Source: Pedobacter endophyticus (GTDB taxonomy: Bacteria > Bacteroidota > Bacteroidia > Sphingobacteriales > Sphingobacteriaceae). Taken from it: a DNA stretch of 64,000 nt. The stretch covers positions 5,332,001 through 5,396,000 of the forward strand of contig NZ_CP064939.1 in assembly GCF_015679185.1 (NCBI RefSeq), given 5' to 3'. Below are positions 9,287-18,177 of the stretch, piece after piece. Numbering within the stretch: the first letter of the stretch is position 1; each line of letters begins with the position of its first letter. Below the pieces are notes generated by a model. It was not told the origin of the DNA, searched no databases, and saw only the letters and a program-made list of their open reading frames with translations. Position numbers and translations under genes: made by a program.

Positions 9287-10717
9287 ATGAAATTTAAATT
9301 GATTTTACTACTGGCCGTAATGGCTGTTTTATATACCGCCTGCAAAAAGGATTTAGGCAATTACGATTATCATCCGCCTTCGGCGCCTACATTAAGTGCC
9401 TTTAGAGATTCGACATTTGCAGCGCTTTTGGGCGATTCACTAATTCTTAACCCACAAGTTGGCTTAGCCGATGCCGATCCGCAGAAGGACCTTTCGTTTG
9501 AATGGAGAATTTCGGTTGCCGAAGAATTGAGAGATGCCATATATACCGGCTATCCTTTAAAGATTGTGTACAACCTCGGTCCCGGCCTGCGAACAGCCAA
9601 ACTAACCATTACTGATAATAGAAACGGGTTAAAATATGTAGTGCCGTTTAAAGTGTTGGGCACCACACAGTTTAGCGTGGGTAAATTGGTGCTAAGTGAC
9701 GATAATGGCGTGGCGAGACTCTCATTTGTAAAACCAGACAACAAAACCGTGCTGGCAGACATCTATAAATCGTTTCACGATGAAGATTTGCCATCCAATC
9801 CCGTTCAGCTTTACTTTTCCGATCCGTTGCCTTATCAGCCAATTACCAATCAGCAGTTTTGGGTTTTGTGTAACGATCCGGCTAAAAAAAGTCCGCTGCT
9901 CGATGCCAGTACCCTTTTGCGGAAAGCCTATTTTAACGATCAGTTTTTTACCCCTCCGCCGACCATAAATGTCGGCCGGTTGGAAGCTTACATGGGTACC
10001 GTACCTACGGGCGTTGTAAACGGAAAGTTATACGTAGGCGTAATGTCTACAGCTCCATTTGCACCCGATTATGGCAAGTTTGCCAATGCCCAGGAGGGAG
10101 ATTACAATCTATCTAAATACTTTAGCCGCACTAACAGTTTTTATTTTGGCTTTGATACCAAATCTAAAGGTTTTGTAACGTTTTCTGGAGATGGCAGCTA
10201 TTTGGGTAAAGATTATCTGGTAGATGCAGATGGTAAAAGCTTCGATCCGAAAAACATTGGCATGGATGAGCTTTTATACATGCAAACTGGCCAGGCGGGC
10301 AAATTCTACGCCTTTTTCAAAGCCCCAGATGGAAGCATCGTTGAGTTGGCTTTCAGCTACACGTTCGATTCGGTAAACAGACAGATCAAGGCAGAAAGCA
10401 AGCGCATTTTTAAGGGCGCCTCGCTGGTAAATGCCGATACCAAATGGCAACGCAACAGCCTAAACGTGTTTTATTTCACTTCAAACGATAAAATTTATCG
10501 CTACAACCCACTTAATGAAGACCTTAAAGCCTTAGATGCAGATTTTGCGGGCAAGAAAATTAGCATGCTGAAAATCAGCACAGATGATAATACGCTAACG
10601 GTTGGCACATTGGGCACGGTGTATACGGTTGATGTAAGCGTAGGCAAAAACGGCACAATTTCTCAGACTATAAACGGCATACCTGGTTCTCCGGTTGATA
10701 TCGTAATCAGAAAATAA
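9287..10717 (+). CDS. PKD-like family lipoprotein
   Basis: A 476-residue lipoprotein with a lipobox ending at Cys19 (AVLYTAC) and then KKDLGNYDYHPPS, the characteristic opening of the PKD-like family that accompanies SusCD-DUF4843 operons. The early Ig/PKD-like beta domain (about 30-125) contains LSFEWRIS and LRTAKLTITDNRNG. The remainder looks like a beta-propeller or similar repeated beta fold (KLVLSDDNGVARLSF, YRYNPLNEDLKALDADFAG) and carries no recognisable enzyme motif. It starts 22 bases after the DUF4843 gene. A surface binding or accessory role is inferred from position only. Confidence 0.75.
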   Translation: MKFKLILLLAVMAVLYTACKKDLGNYDYHPPSAPTLSAFRDSTFAALLGDSLILNPQVGLADADPQKDLSFEWRISVAEELRDAIYTGYPLKIVYNLGPGLRTAKLTITDNRNGLKYVVPFKVLGTTQFSVGKLVLSDDNGVARLSFVKPDNKTVLADIYKSFHDEDLPSNPVQLYFSDPLPYQPITNQQFWVLCNDPAKKSPLLDASTLLRKAYFNDQFFTPPPTINVGRLEAYMGTVPTGVVNGKLYVGVMSTAPFAPDYGKFANAQEGDYNLSKYFSRTNSFYFGFDTKSKGFVTFSGDGSYLGKDYLVDADGKSFDPKNIGMDELLYMQTGQAGKFYAFFKAPDGSIVELAFSYTFDSVNRQIKAESKRIFKGASLVNADTKWQRNSLNVFYFTSNDKIYRYNPLNEDLKALDADFAGKKISMLKISTDDNTLTVGTLGTVYTVDVSVGKNGTISQTINGIPGSPVDIVIRK

Positions 10718-10741
10718 ACCTTAATCAAAAAACAAAACCTT

Positions 10742-10763
10742 TTCGGACGCTGCTGCATCCGAA
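10742..10763 (+). promoter_or_regulatory. Small hairpin between operon genes
   Basis: Arms TTCGGA and TCCGAA enclose a 10-base loop, 20 bases before the TlpA-like gene and without a T-run. It may tune read-through or mRNA processing inside the operon. Confidence 0.25.
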
Positions 10764-10782
10764 GTAAAATAAAAAACTACAT

Positions 10783-11916
10783 ATGAAAATGACAAGATTA
10801 ATATTACTCGCCCTGCTGGCGCCATTTTTCGCTTTGGCACAAGCACCAAATTTTAGTTTAACTGGCAAAATAGGAACTTTGGGGAAGCCAGCCATGGCTT
10901 ATATCGATTATATGGACAACGGCGTATCGCACGAGGATTCGGCTGCGGTAGTTAACGGAAGCTTCAAATTTTCTGGTCACATTTCGGGGATCGCCTATGC
11001 CCGCATGGCCTTAGATCATACCGGCGACGGTAAAGGCCGAGCGGTTTATACCGGCGATGTAATTTATTTCTACTTTGGAAAAGAACAGGTTATGGTTACT
11101 TCAAAGGATTCGTTACAGAATGCATTGTTTACCGGATCGAAAATTTACAATGAATCGGAAGCCTATAACAAAGAAATTGGCGGTACCATTATGGCGTTAA
11201 CCAAGGCTGTAAATATCGATTTTAACAGTGGAACTCCCGAACAACAAAAAGATCCGGTTTACATCAAAGCAGTAGATCAACGTTACCGTAAAAACCTGCA
11301 AGACCGTACCGATAAGCAATTTGCCTTCGCAAAGGCGCACCCGAGTTCTTATTTTGCATTGGTGGCCTTATCTGAAGCCGCCGGAAGCAAGGTTGACGTA
11401 GCCAAAGTGCAGCCATTGTTTAATGCCCTTTCAAAAGAACTGAAAGCCACCGACATGGGCCAGGAACTTGCCCAGCGCATTGAAGCCAATGGCATTACCG
11501 CTGTTGGAAATGCAGCACCTTTATTTACACAGAACAATGCCGTAGGCAAGCCCGTTTCTTTAGCCAGTTTTAAAGGAAAAGTAGTGCTGGTAGAATTTTG
11601 GGCCAGCTGGTGCGGCCCGTGCAGGGCCGAAAACCCAAACCTGGTAAAACAATACCAAACCTATAAAGATAAAGGCTTCGAAATTCTCTCTGTATCGCTC
11701 GATAACGTAAAAGAACGCTGGTTAGAAGCGATTGAAAAAGATGGCCTGGCATGGACGCATGTTTCGGACCTTAAAGGATGGAACAACGAAGTGGGTCGCC
11801 TGTACGGTGTGCGTGCCGTGCCGGCAAGTTTTCTGGTCGATGCTGATGGTAAAATAATCGGCAACGGCTTAAGGGGAGAACCCCTAAACACAAAACTGGC
11901 AGAAATTTTTAAGTAG
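10783..11916 (+). CDS. TlpA-family periplasmic thioredoxin with DUF4369 domain
   Basis: A 377-residue exported protein. After a signal peptide (LILLALLAPFFALAQ) comes a DUF4369-like beta domain at about 24-120. The C-terminal AhpC/TSA-thioredoxin domain (about 245-377) carries the redox motif WASWCGPCRAENPNLV with Cys277 and Cys280, and the cis-proline loop GVRAVPASFLVD. The family performs disulfide reduction in the periplasm. As the last gene of the SusCD operon (66 bases after the PKD-like gene) it may reduce or protect a substrate or partner of the uptake system. An in-frame ATG at 10789 is an equally possible start. Confidence 0.88.
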   Translation: MKMTRLILLALLAPFFALAQAPNFSLTGKIGTLGKPAMAYIDYMDNGVSHEDSAAVVNGSFKFSGHISGIAYARMALDHTGDGKGRAVYTGDVIYFYFGKEQVMVTSKDSLQNALFTGSKIYNESEAYNKEIGGTIMALTKAVNIDFNSGTPEQQKDPVYIKAVDQRYRKNLQDRTDKQFAFAKAHPSSYFALVALSEAAGSKVDVAKVQPLFNALSKELKATDMGQELAQRIEANGITAVGNAAPLFTQNNAVGKPVSLASFKGKVVLVEFWASWCGPCRAENPNLVKQYQTYKDKGFEILSVSLDNVKERWLEAIEKDGLAWTHVSDLKGWNNEVGRLYGVRAVPASFLVDADGKIIGNGLRGEPLNTKLAEIFK

Positions 11917-11949
11917 CTGAGGATAAGGAACTGAGGGAGCTGTATCAAA

Positions 11950-12480
11950 AGGCAAAGCGGGAGCCTAAAGGCAGTATTAAATTTGGCGCCCTAAACCTCT
12001 CCCTTTTAATGTCGGTGGTTTTTTCTCCGTCTATACATCCCTCTCCTCGAGGAGAGGGAACGCAGAGGTATTGCTTTTAACCCGAACGCTCCCAGGGAGA
12101 GGTTATGAAAGCAGTGAAGACCGCGAAGCAGCTACGAAGTAAATCCCAAGGCGATGAAATGCCAAACGCCAATAAACCACTGCCAAAAGAAGGCAAGTGA
12201 AGGGGGCAATGACGGTAAGCTGTAGGTTGCGGATTCTTCCTTCGTCAGAATGACAAAACCGGTGCTGTCATTGGTAGCTTGTACCGATAGCTATCGGTAG
12301 GGGATCTTAATGTGCAAAAATTGGGTGCCTTGCATTAAGATTCCCGCCTGCGCGGGAAAGACGAACAGTCGAAAGGAGATATGCCCACATCATAGGAGAA
12401 ATCGGGACAGGCTGTGTCTCGCTACAAAGTAGCCCTTTCGAGGCAATGACAACCGTTCCTTTAAGAAGTGAAACTGTCAA
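11950..12480. repeat. Mosaic of dispersed intergenic repeats
   Basis: No gene is visible. The stretch repeats, in the same order, modules also present at 1040-1390: GCAAGTGAAGGGGGCAA (12197 on) and, after GGGATCTTAATG, CCCGCCTGCGCGGGAA (12343 on). A perfect 16-base palindrome ACCGATAGCTATCGGT lies at 12283-12298; its core recurs at 23132-23149. CTCTCCTCGAGGAGAG near 12050 is another palindrome. Confidence 0.65.
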
Positions 12481-12498
12481 AACTCATTCAAAAAAATC

Positions 12499-14175
12499 AT
12501 GAAAAAAAGATACGGAAGCATCATTTATATTTTCTTCGCCTTGTTATTTGCGGCAAACGCCCGGGCGCAGAAAAAACACGTTAAGCAGTTTGAAAAGATC
12601 ATCGGCGAAGCGGTTAAAAAGGCTTATCCTGCAAGCGTTAGAATGTGGGGCTTTGACGTTCAGCAAAATCAGCGAACCAGCGCCCAGTTTAGCGGCGTAG
12701 TGGTAAGTGCCGACGGTTATATTTTAACGGCAGCGCACACCACTATTCCCGGAAAAAATTATAAAGTATTTTTTCCTGACGGAAAGGAATGTATTGCCCT
12801 GGCCCTGGGCCGGATAGATAATCCGAAAACGCCGGGCATGCCCGATGTGGCGATGATGAAAATTACCGATAATGGCGTTTGGCCATTCGCCGAAATGGGT
12901 TATTCGGGTACCTTGCAACCAAACGAACCGTGTATCAGCATTTCATACCCTGAAACCTTGAACCAAACTTTGCCAACCCTAAGGCTGGGAGAGGTGGCAG
13001 AAGTAAAAAATAAATATGGCTTTATCCGCTCTACGTGCAAAATGGAGCCTGGCGATTCTGGAGGTCCTTTGTTCGATTACCACGGACGGGTTATTGGCCT
13101 GCATAGTGCGATTGATGTTGCCGAGGATCAGAACTTTGAAATCCCGGTAGATTTATACCGTAAATATTGGACTGCGCTTCAACAGGAGCGAACGTTTACT
13201 TCGTTTCCTGATCAGCCAGATTCCATTGCGACCGATCCTCTGGCTGCTGTAATCCAAAAAGAAAATAAGCAAAATAACCTGCATCCTGACTTTAAAAAGG
13301 CGGCAAACAAAAGTATTAGAGGTGTTAAACTTGTAAGCACGTTAAAGGGCAAAATGCAAGAGGTTCAGGGAACGCTATTGACTGCAAAAAACAATAATGG
13401 CGTAACGCGACAATTTGTGGTAACTAAGCTTTCGCTGATGGGTGAGGAACCCAAGTTGGTATCTAATACCGGAGCTGAAATTTTAATTGTTTCAAGAGAT
13501 CAGCCGAATGATTTGGCCTTATTGGAGGTAAAGCACACCACTAAAGGGGGCATCGACATTGAAGATGTTACTGCCGATTCTGCGTTGGTACAAATGGGCA
13601 AAATGGTGTACTCGGCCAAGGCCGATGGACAAACTTTACCGAGTGTTTTAAGCAGTAGTCTTTTTGGCCTGGCGAAGCAAACTAGCTTGCCATATTTGGG
13701 CGCAATGGTGATGTTTAATTCAGAGCCGGCACAATTTTCGTTAATTAAGCCCGATGGGCCGGCAAGTACTGCCGGCATAAAGGTTGGCGACGAGCTGGTG
13801 AGCATTAACGGCAAGGCGATTACAAAAGCCAGTGAATTTGCACCCGAAATTTTAAAGCTGTGGCCCAATGATCTAATTACAATGAGCTGGAAGAACGAGC
13901 GTGGAACGGTTTCAAAGACTTTCGCGTTGGCAGAACAGCATCAACCGGCATCAAACCATCCGGCAGAAAAGTTCAGGGGCGGCAAATCGGCACGCCGCGA
14001 TGGCTTTCTACACGTTTTTGCCCACGACGGTGCGATAGAAAATAGCGAATGTGGCTCGCCGGTGTTCGATTTTCAAGGAAATTTTTTGGGAATAAACATT
14101 GCCAGATTTAGCAGAACCTGCACCTTGGTTACGCCCGCTTACCTAATTTCGAAGATGATTAAGCAAGCCATGTAA
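12499..14175 (+). CDS. Exported trypsin-like serine protease with PDZ and a second, degenerate protease domain
   Basis: A 558-residue protein with a signal peptide (IYIFFALLFAANARAQ). The first trypsin-like domain (about 30-235) has a full triad: His80 in ILTAAHT, Asp116 in MPDVAMMK, and Ser187 in EPGDSGGPLF. A PDZ domain follows at about 395-475 (GPASTAGIKVGDELVSINGK). The second half also keeps protease-like landmarks, VVTKLSLMG, DLALLEVK and ECGSPVFDFQGNFLGI, but the histidine is lost and the nucleophile position reads Cys518 instead of Ser, so this copy is probably inactive. This resembles HtrA-type envelope quality control with a duplicated protease fold. A hairpin terminator follows the stop. 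Confidence 0.8.
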   Translation: MKKRYGSIIYIFFALLFAANARAQKKHVKQFEKIIGEAVKKAYPASVRMWGFDVQQNQRTSAQFSGVVVSADGYILTAAHTTIPGKNYKVFFPDGKECIALALGRIDNPKTPGMPDVAMMKITDNGVWPFAEMGYSGTLQPNEPCISISYPETLNQTLPTLRLGEVAEVKNKYGFIRSTCKMEPGDSGGPLFDYHGRVIGLHSAIDVAEDQNFEIPVDLYRKYWTALQQERTFTSFPDQPDSIATDPLAAVIQKENKQNNLHPDFKKAANKSIRGVKLVSTLKGKMQEVQGTLLTAKNNNGVTRQFVVTKLSLMGEEPKLVSNTGAEILIVSRDQPNDLALLEVKHTTKGGIDIEDVTADSALVQMGKMVYSAKADGQTLPSVLSSSLFGLAKQTSLPYLGAMVMFNSEPAQFSLIKPDGPASTAGIKVGDELVSINGKAITKASEFAPEILKLWPNDLITMSWKNERGTVSKTFALAEQHQPASNHPAEKFRGGKSARRDGFLHVFAHDGAIENSECGSPVFDFQGNFLGINIARFSRTCTLVTPAYLISKMIKQAM

Positions 14176-14238
14176 CGATTAATTATTCGCTTCGATTTAC
14201 CATCGGAGCATCATCTAATAGCCCGCATTGAACAGACC

Positions 14239-14271
14239 AGAGAAGTCAAGTTTTAAAAACTTGACTTCTCT
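14239..14271 (+). terminator. Hairpin terminator after the protease gene
   Basis: Arms AGAGAAGTCAAGTTTT (14239-14254) and AAAACTTGACTTCTCT (14256-14271) are perfect complements and are followed by TTTGG. It lies 64 bases downstream of the protease stop codon. Confidence 0.65.
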
Positions 14272-14394
14272 TTGGTATCCGGCCATATTGAGTTGAAAGC
14301 GCATTTCGCCCAATCTGTACCCAATTCCATCAAACCAAATCGTCCTCAACCCTAAGATTGTACAAAACCCCGGTGGAAATAGGCCCGGCAGATT

Positions 14395-14425
14395 AACCGT
14401 TGTTTTATTAAAGGCAACGGTTTTT
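14395..14425 (+). terminator. Hairpin with T-run before the sulfatase gene
   Basis: Arms AACCGTTG (14395-14402) and CAACGGTT (14415-14422) are followed by TTT. It ends at the first possible sulfatase start (14426) and so favours the later ATG at 14465. Confidence 0.5.
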
Positions 14426-14464
14426 ATGCATTACCGTATTTTTTTGGTTCCTTTATTTACAAAT

Positions 14465-16537
14465 ATGAATAAATACAAAAGCAACACCTTAGTCGTCCTC
14501 TTACTTACGATTGTTTTTTCATCACTAAGCGCTAGTGTACTTGCACAGCAAAAGCCGAATATCATTTACATTTTGGTCGATGATCTTGGCTATGGCGATT
14601 TAGGTGTATTTTTTCAAAACCAGCGATTAAAACAGCTTCCCGCCTTAAAATCGCCACATTTAGATGAAATGGCGCAATCAGGTGCCATCCTAACCCAGCA
14701 CTACGCAAATGCCCCGGTTTGTGCACCATCAAGAGCTTCTTTATTAACGGGAGTTAATCAAGGCAATGCGCATGTGCGGGATAATCAATTTGATAAGGCG
14801 CTGGAAAACAACCATACTATGGCCACCATGTTAAAAAACGCGGGTTATGCCACTATTGCAATTGGCAAGTGGGGCTTACAAGGTACCGATGAAAAGCAAA
14901 AACTTAACTGGCCTGCTCATCCCTTAAAACGGGGCTTTGACGATTACTTTGGGTACATGCGCCATGCAGATGGTCACGAGCACTACCCTGTAGAGGGCAT
15001 TTACCGAGGAAAAAAGGAAATTTGGGCCAATTACAAAGAGGTTTCTGAGGGCTTTGAGAAGTGCTATACCACCGATTTATGGACGGCAAAGGCCAAAAAC
15101 TATATCATCGGTTTTGAGAAGAACAACAAGGATAAAAAGCCTTTTTTTATGTATTTAGCCTACGATGCACCACATGCGGTGCTCGAGTTGCCCACACAGA
15201 GTTACCCCACAGGTGGCGGATTGAACGGTGGCGTACAATGGATTGGCCAAAAAGGAAAAATGATCAGCACCGCCTCGGGAACCGTCGACTCTTATGTGCA
15301 TGCCGATTATGCCAATGCCACTTATGATGATGATAATGACCGGAAAACGCCGAATGTGCCGTGGCCTGATACGTATAAACGATATGCAACAGCAGTACGA
15401 CGTTTGGACGATGCGGTTGGAGACATTAGAAAATTACTGCTTGATTTGAAGATCAGCGATAACACGTTGATTGTTTTTACTTCAGATAATGGTCCTTCAA
15501 TTGAATCTTATCTGCCGAAATCCTACGTGGACGTAAAGCCTACTTTTTTCCAAAGTTACGGTCCTTTTGATGGCATTAAACGCGATTGTTGGGAGGGTGG
15601 CGTGCGGATGCCGGCCGTTGTGGTTTGGCCAAAAAGTATCTCAGCGGGCAAGGTGGTTGCTACACCATCCATGCTGTCTGATTGGATGCCCACGTTTGCC
15701 CGGGCGGCCAAAACCTTTGCGCCAGTCCGTTCAACAGGGGTTTCCCTGCTTCCATCGTTAACCGATATTGGCAAACAGGAAAACGGATTGGTATATAGCG
15801 AATATTTTCAAGCGGGCAAAACTCCCGACTTTAAGGAGTTTGAGCCAGACCATGCAAACAGAAAACGCAATCAGATGCAGTTCATTAGGGTTGGCGATTT
15901 TGTTGGCGTTCGGTATGATATTCAATCAGCCGACGATAACTTTGAGATCTTCAATGTCGTAAAAGATCCGAAGCAGAAAGATAACCTGGCAAGCCAAAGC
16001 GGTTTCGATAAGTTGCAAGCGCAAATGAAAGCAAAAGTGCTGCAGGCCAGAATTTCAGACCCCGAAGCCCCTCGACCCTACGATAATGCTGCGGTGCCGG
16101 GAGTTGGGTTGACTGGCAATATAAAGAAAGGTTTAAAATGGTCATTTTTTAAAGGAGATTTCGATTATGTGCCGTCGTTGAGCGACCAGGCTGCTGCTAA
16201 ATGTGGTACGGCTAAATCGTTGAACTCAATTAAAACCTCGAAAGGCATAATGGTGTATCAAACATTTATCAAGATCGATAAGAAAGGGCTTTACTCATTT
16301 AAAGTTTCAACAGGCGGGAAAGCTTTCGTAAAACTTCATGAAGCGAATCTTCTAGATGCAGATTTTAATTACAAAGCTGGTGAAGTAGTGCAGAGAGATG
16401 TGATTTTAGAGGAGGGTTATCATCCAGTTACGATTTATTCGGTAAAAAGCCAGCCACAACAGAAAATTACGTTACAGTTTAAAGCAGAACCGGGTGAATG
16501 GGAAGATTTAACCGCGAGAAACTGTTTTTATAAATAA
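14465..16537 (+). CDS. Exported sulfatase (formylglycine-dependent, arylsulfatase family)
   Basis: A 690-residue protein with a signal peptide (NTLVVLLLTIVFSSLSASVL). Metal-binding aspartates are seen in IYILVDDLGYGDLG. The activation motif CAPSRASLLTG has Cys86, which must be oxidised to formylglycine. Further sulfatase landmarks are AIGKWGLQG and LIVFTSDNGPS. About 120 C-terminal residues beyond the sulfatase fold (from LKWSFFKGDFDYVP) form a beta-rich module resembling a PA14-like or sugar-binding domain. Start 14465 is chosen over 14426 because it begins the signal peptide directly and avoids the upstream hairpin. The substrate is unknown; no polysaccharide-degrading enzyme is adjacent. 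A SUMF1-type protein at 58357-59037 is a candidate activator. Confidence 0.92.
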   Translation: MNKYKSNTLVVLLLTIVFSSLSASVLAQQKPNIIYILVDDLGYGDLGVFFQNQRLKQLPALKSPHLDEMAQSGAILTQHYANAPVCAPSRASLLTGVNQGNAHVRDNQFDKALENNHTMATMLKNAGYATIAIGKWGLQGTDEKQKLNWPAHPLKRGFDDYFGYMRHADGHEHYPVEGIYRGKKEIWANYKEVSEGFEKCYTTDLWTAKAKNYIIGFEKNNKDKKPFFMYLAYDAPHAVLELPTQSYPTGGGLNGGVQWIGQKGKMISTASGTVDSYVHADYANATYDDDNDRKTPNVPWPDTYKRYATAVRRLDDAVGDIRKLLLDLKISDNTLIVFTSDNGPSIESYLPKSYVDVKPTFFQSYGPFDGIKRDCWEGGVRMPAVVVWPKSISAGKVVATPSMLSDWMPTFARAAKTFAPVRSTGVSLLPSLTDIGKQENGLVYSEYFQAGKTPDFKEFEPDHANRKRNQMQFIRVGDFVGVRYDIQSADDNFEIFNVVKDPKQKDNLASQSGFDKLQAQMKAKVLQARISDPEAPRPYDNAAVPGVGLTGNIKKGLKWSFFKGDFDYVPSLSDQAAAKCGTAKSLNSIKTSKGIMVYQTFIKIDKKGLYSFKVSTGGKAFVKLHEANLLDADFNYKAGEVVQRDVILEEGYHPVTIYSVKSQPQQKITLQFKAEPGEWEDLTARNCFYK

Positions 16538-16573
16538 AGCGATGCTTGATCAGCGTGAGCCCAAAGGTGTAAA

Positions 16574-17105
16574 CCATATAGGCATAGAGATCATAGAGGA
16601 GAAGGCGTCGGAAAAAAAGCTATATTACTATGTTTCTATGTGGTCAAAGTTAGAATGCAGCTGATTGGAATGCGCAAGGCTTAAAATAACCATATAGGCA
16701 TAGAGATCATAGAGGAGAAGGTGTCGGAAAAAAGCTATATTACTATGTTTCTATGTGGTCAAAGTTAGAATGCAGCTGATCGGAATGCGCAAGGCTTAGA
16801 ATAACCATATAGGCATATAAACCATAGTGGGCGGGTTGTCCAGAAAAAGCTATATTACTATGTTTCTATGTGGTCAAAGTTAGAATGCAGCTGATTGGAA
16901 TGCGCAAGGCTTAAAATAACCATATAGGCATAGAGATCATAGAGGAGAAGGTGTCCGAAAAAAGCTATATTACTATGTTTCTATGTGGTCAAAGTTAGAA
17001 TGCAGCTGATTGGAATGCGCAAGGCTTAAATTAACCATCAAGGCACAGAGATCATAGAGGATGGGTTTTCTAGAAAAAGCTATATGTTCTATAAGCCTAT
17101 ATAGT
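16574..17105 (+). repeat. Tandem array, five units of about 115 bp
   Basis: Units begin at about 16574, 16690, 16805, 16920 and 17035. Each starts with ACCATATAGGCATAGA-like sequence and contains CTATGTTTCTATGTGGTC near the middle. The two segments are imperfect inverted repeats, so every unit can form a long hairpin. The array at 34126-34660 is the same family in reverse complement. The intervening spacers (containing GAATGCAGCTGATTGGAATG) are also conserved. No open frame runs through it. Confidence 0.9.
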
Positions 17106-17222
17106 CAATATTGAAATTTCAAAACAACCTCAAACGTTTAGTTTATGTAAGTTTTTTATTGAGCTGCAATGAAAGCCAATTTTGTTCCCGATCTTAGTGT
17201 TACACTGATAAAAATATTGATT

Positions 17223-17230
17223 TATCTTTA
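17223..17230 (+). promoter_or_regulatory. Probable -7 promoter element of msrA
   Basis: TATCTTTA differs from TAnnTTTG only at the last base and lies 14 bases before the msrA ATG. Confidence 0.35.
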
Positions 17231-17244
17231 TAAAACTTAAGAAT

Positions 17245-17736
17245 ATGAGCACAGAGAAAGCCATTTTAGCGGGCGGTTGTTTTTGGGGAGTTGAAGACCT
17301 CATTCGCCAACAAGCTGGAGTTATAGATACAACCGTTGGCTACACAGGTGGCGATGTTCCAAATGCCACCTATAGAAACCACGGAACGCATGCAGAAGGT
17401 ATTGAGATTATTTTTGATCCTCAAATCATATCCTACCGAAAGCTGTTGGAATATTTTTTTCAAATCCACGATCCAACTACAAAAAACCGACAAGGAAATG
17501 ATGTGGGAACTTCTTACCGTTCGGCGATTTTTTATTTAAACGAAGAGCAACAGCAAACAGCTCTAGCTTTGATAGAGGAAATGGAAAAATCGGGCATTTG
17601 GCCGGGCAAAATTGTTACCGAAGTAGTTCCTGCTACAGATTTCTGGACTGCAGAAGAAGACCATCAGGATTATTTACAAAAAATCCCTTATGGTTACACC
17701 TGCCATTACGAACGCCCGGATTGGAAATTGTCTTAA
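17245..17736 (+). CDS. msrA: Peptide-methionine (S)-S-oxide reductase
   Basis: A 163-residue cytoplasmic repair enzyme that reduces methionine-S-sulfoxide in proteins. The active-site motif GGCFWGVE places the catalytic cysteine at residue 12. Other family landmarks are TTVGYTGG, YRNHGTHAEGIEIIFDP, FFQIHDPTT, GNDVGTSYRSAIFY and AEEDHQDYL. The recycling cysteine often present near the C-terminus is not obvious; only the CHYERPDWKLS tail has a Cys. It is a single gene; no msrB is nearby. Confidence 0.95.
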   Translation: MSTEKAILAGGCFWGVEDLIRQQAGVIDTTVGYTGGDVPNATYRNHGTHAEGIEIIFDPQIISYRKLLEYFFQIHDPTTKNRQGNDVGTSYRSAIFYLNEEQQQTALALIEEMEKSGIWPGKIVTEVVPATDFWTAEEDHQDYLQKIPYGYTCHYERPDWKLS

Positions 17737-17910
17737 ACATTAGTTTTGACTTTTTGCCGCGGAAATCGATCATTTTGTAATCAAAAGTTATAAAAGGCGG
17801 ATTAAATCTACTAAATATCCTCATACATCGATTTTTGTTTTTTGGATAATGTTAAAAGCGCACCTTTACATTAAGAATTAAATCAACGGGACGATTTAGA
17901 AATCTTATTA

Positions 17911-17946
17911 GGCTCCTCAGTTAACTGAGGAGCCTTTTCTTTTTAA
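17911..17946 (+). terminator. Strong Rho-independent terminator
   Basis: Arms GGCTCCTCAG (17911-17920) and CTGAGGAGCC (17925-17934) enclose a TTAA loop and are followed by TTTTCTTTTT. It is 175 bases past the msrA stop, far for that gene, so it may instead end a short unannotated transcript. Confidence 0.8.
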
Positions 17947-17951
17947 AAAAG

Positions 17952-18177
17952 TACAAAAAATTACCTCAAGCAGATTGGGGCAACCTTTGTTTATAAACCC
18001 GATCAAAGCGGGATGCCGATTTCTTCAATCGGCAGAAGCGGGAGCGGGGCTACAGGCCGCCATCAACTTTGTACCGTTCATTTCCAAAAAATAACTCAAG
18101 GCACATTCAACCAATCGATTAATACCTGCGGAGCGCAACAATAACCAAGCGCCCACTGAGTTCGTAACGCTCGACTA
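17952..18177. other. Gap with dispersed-repeat-like sequence
   Basis: No gene is visible. A short inverted repeat GCCGATTTC-TTCA-ATCGGC (about 18013-18031) is followed by AGCGGGAGCGGGGCTA. A related GC-rich block (AAAGCGGGGCTATTAGCCGG) lies at about 24267-24287, so this looks like another dispersed intergenic element. Confidence 0.4.

Noticed and set aside
17952..18177. Structured RNA such as tmRNA, SRP RNA or 6S RNA
   Set aside because: Inverted repeats are present, but no conserved motif of those RNAs was found, and a related block at 24.2 kb suggests a dispersed repeat.
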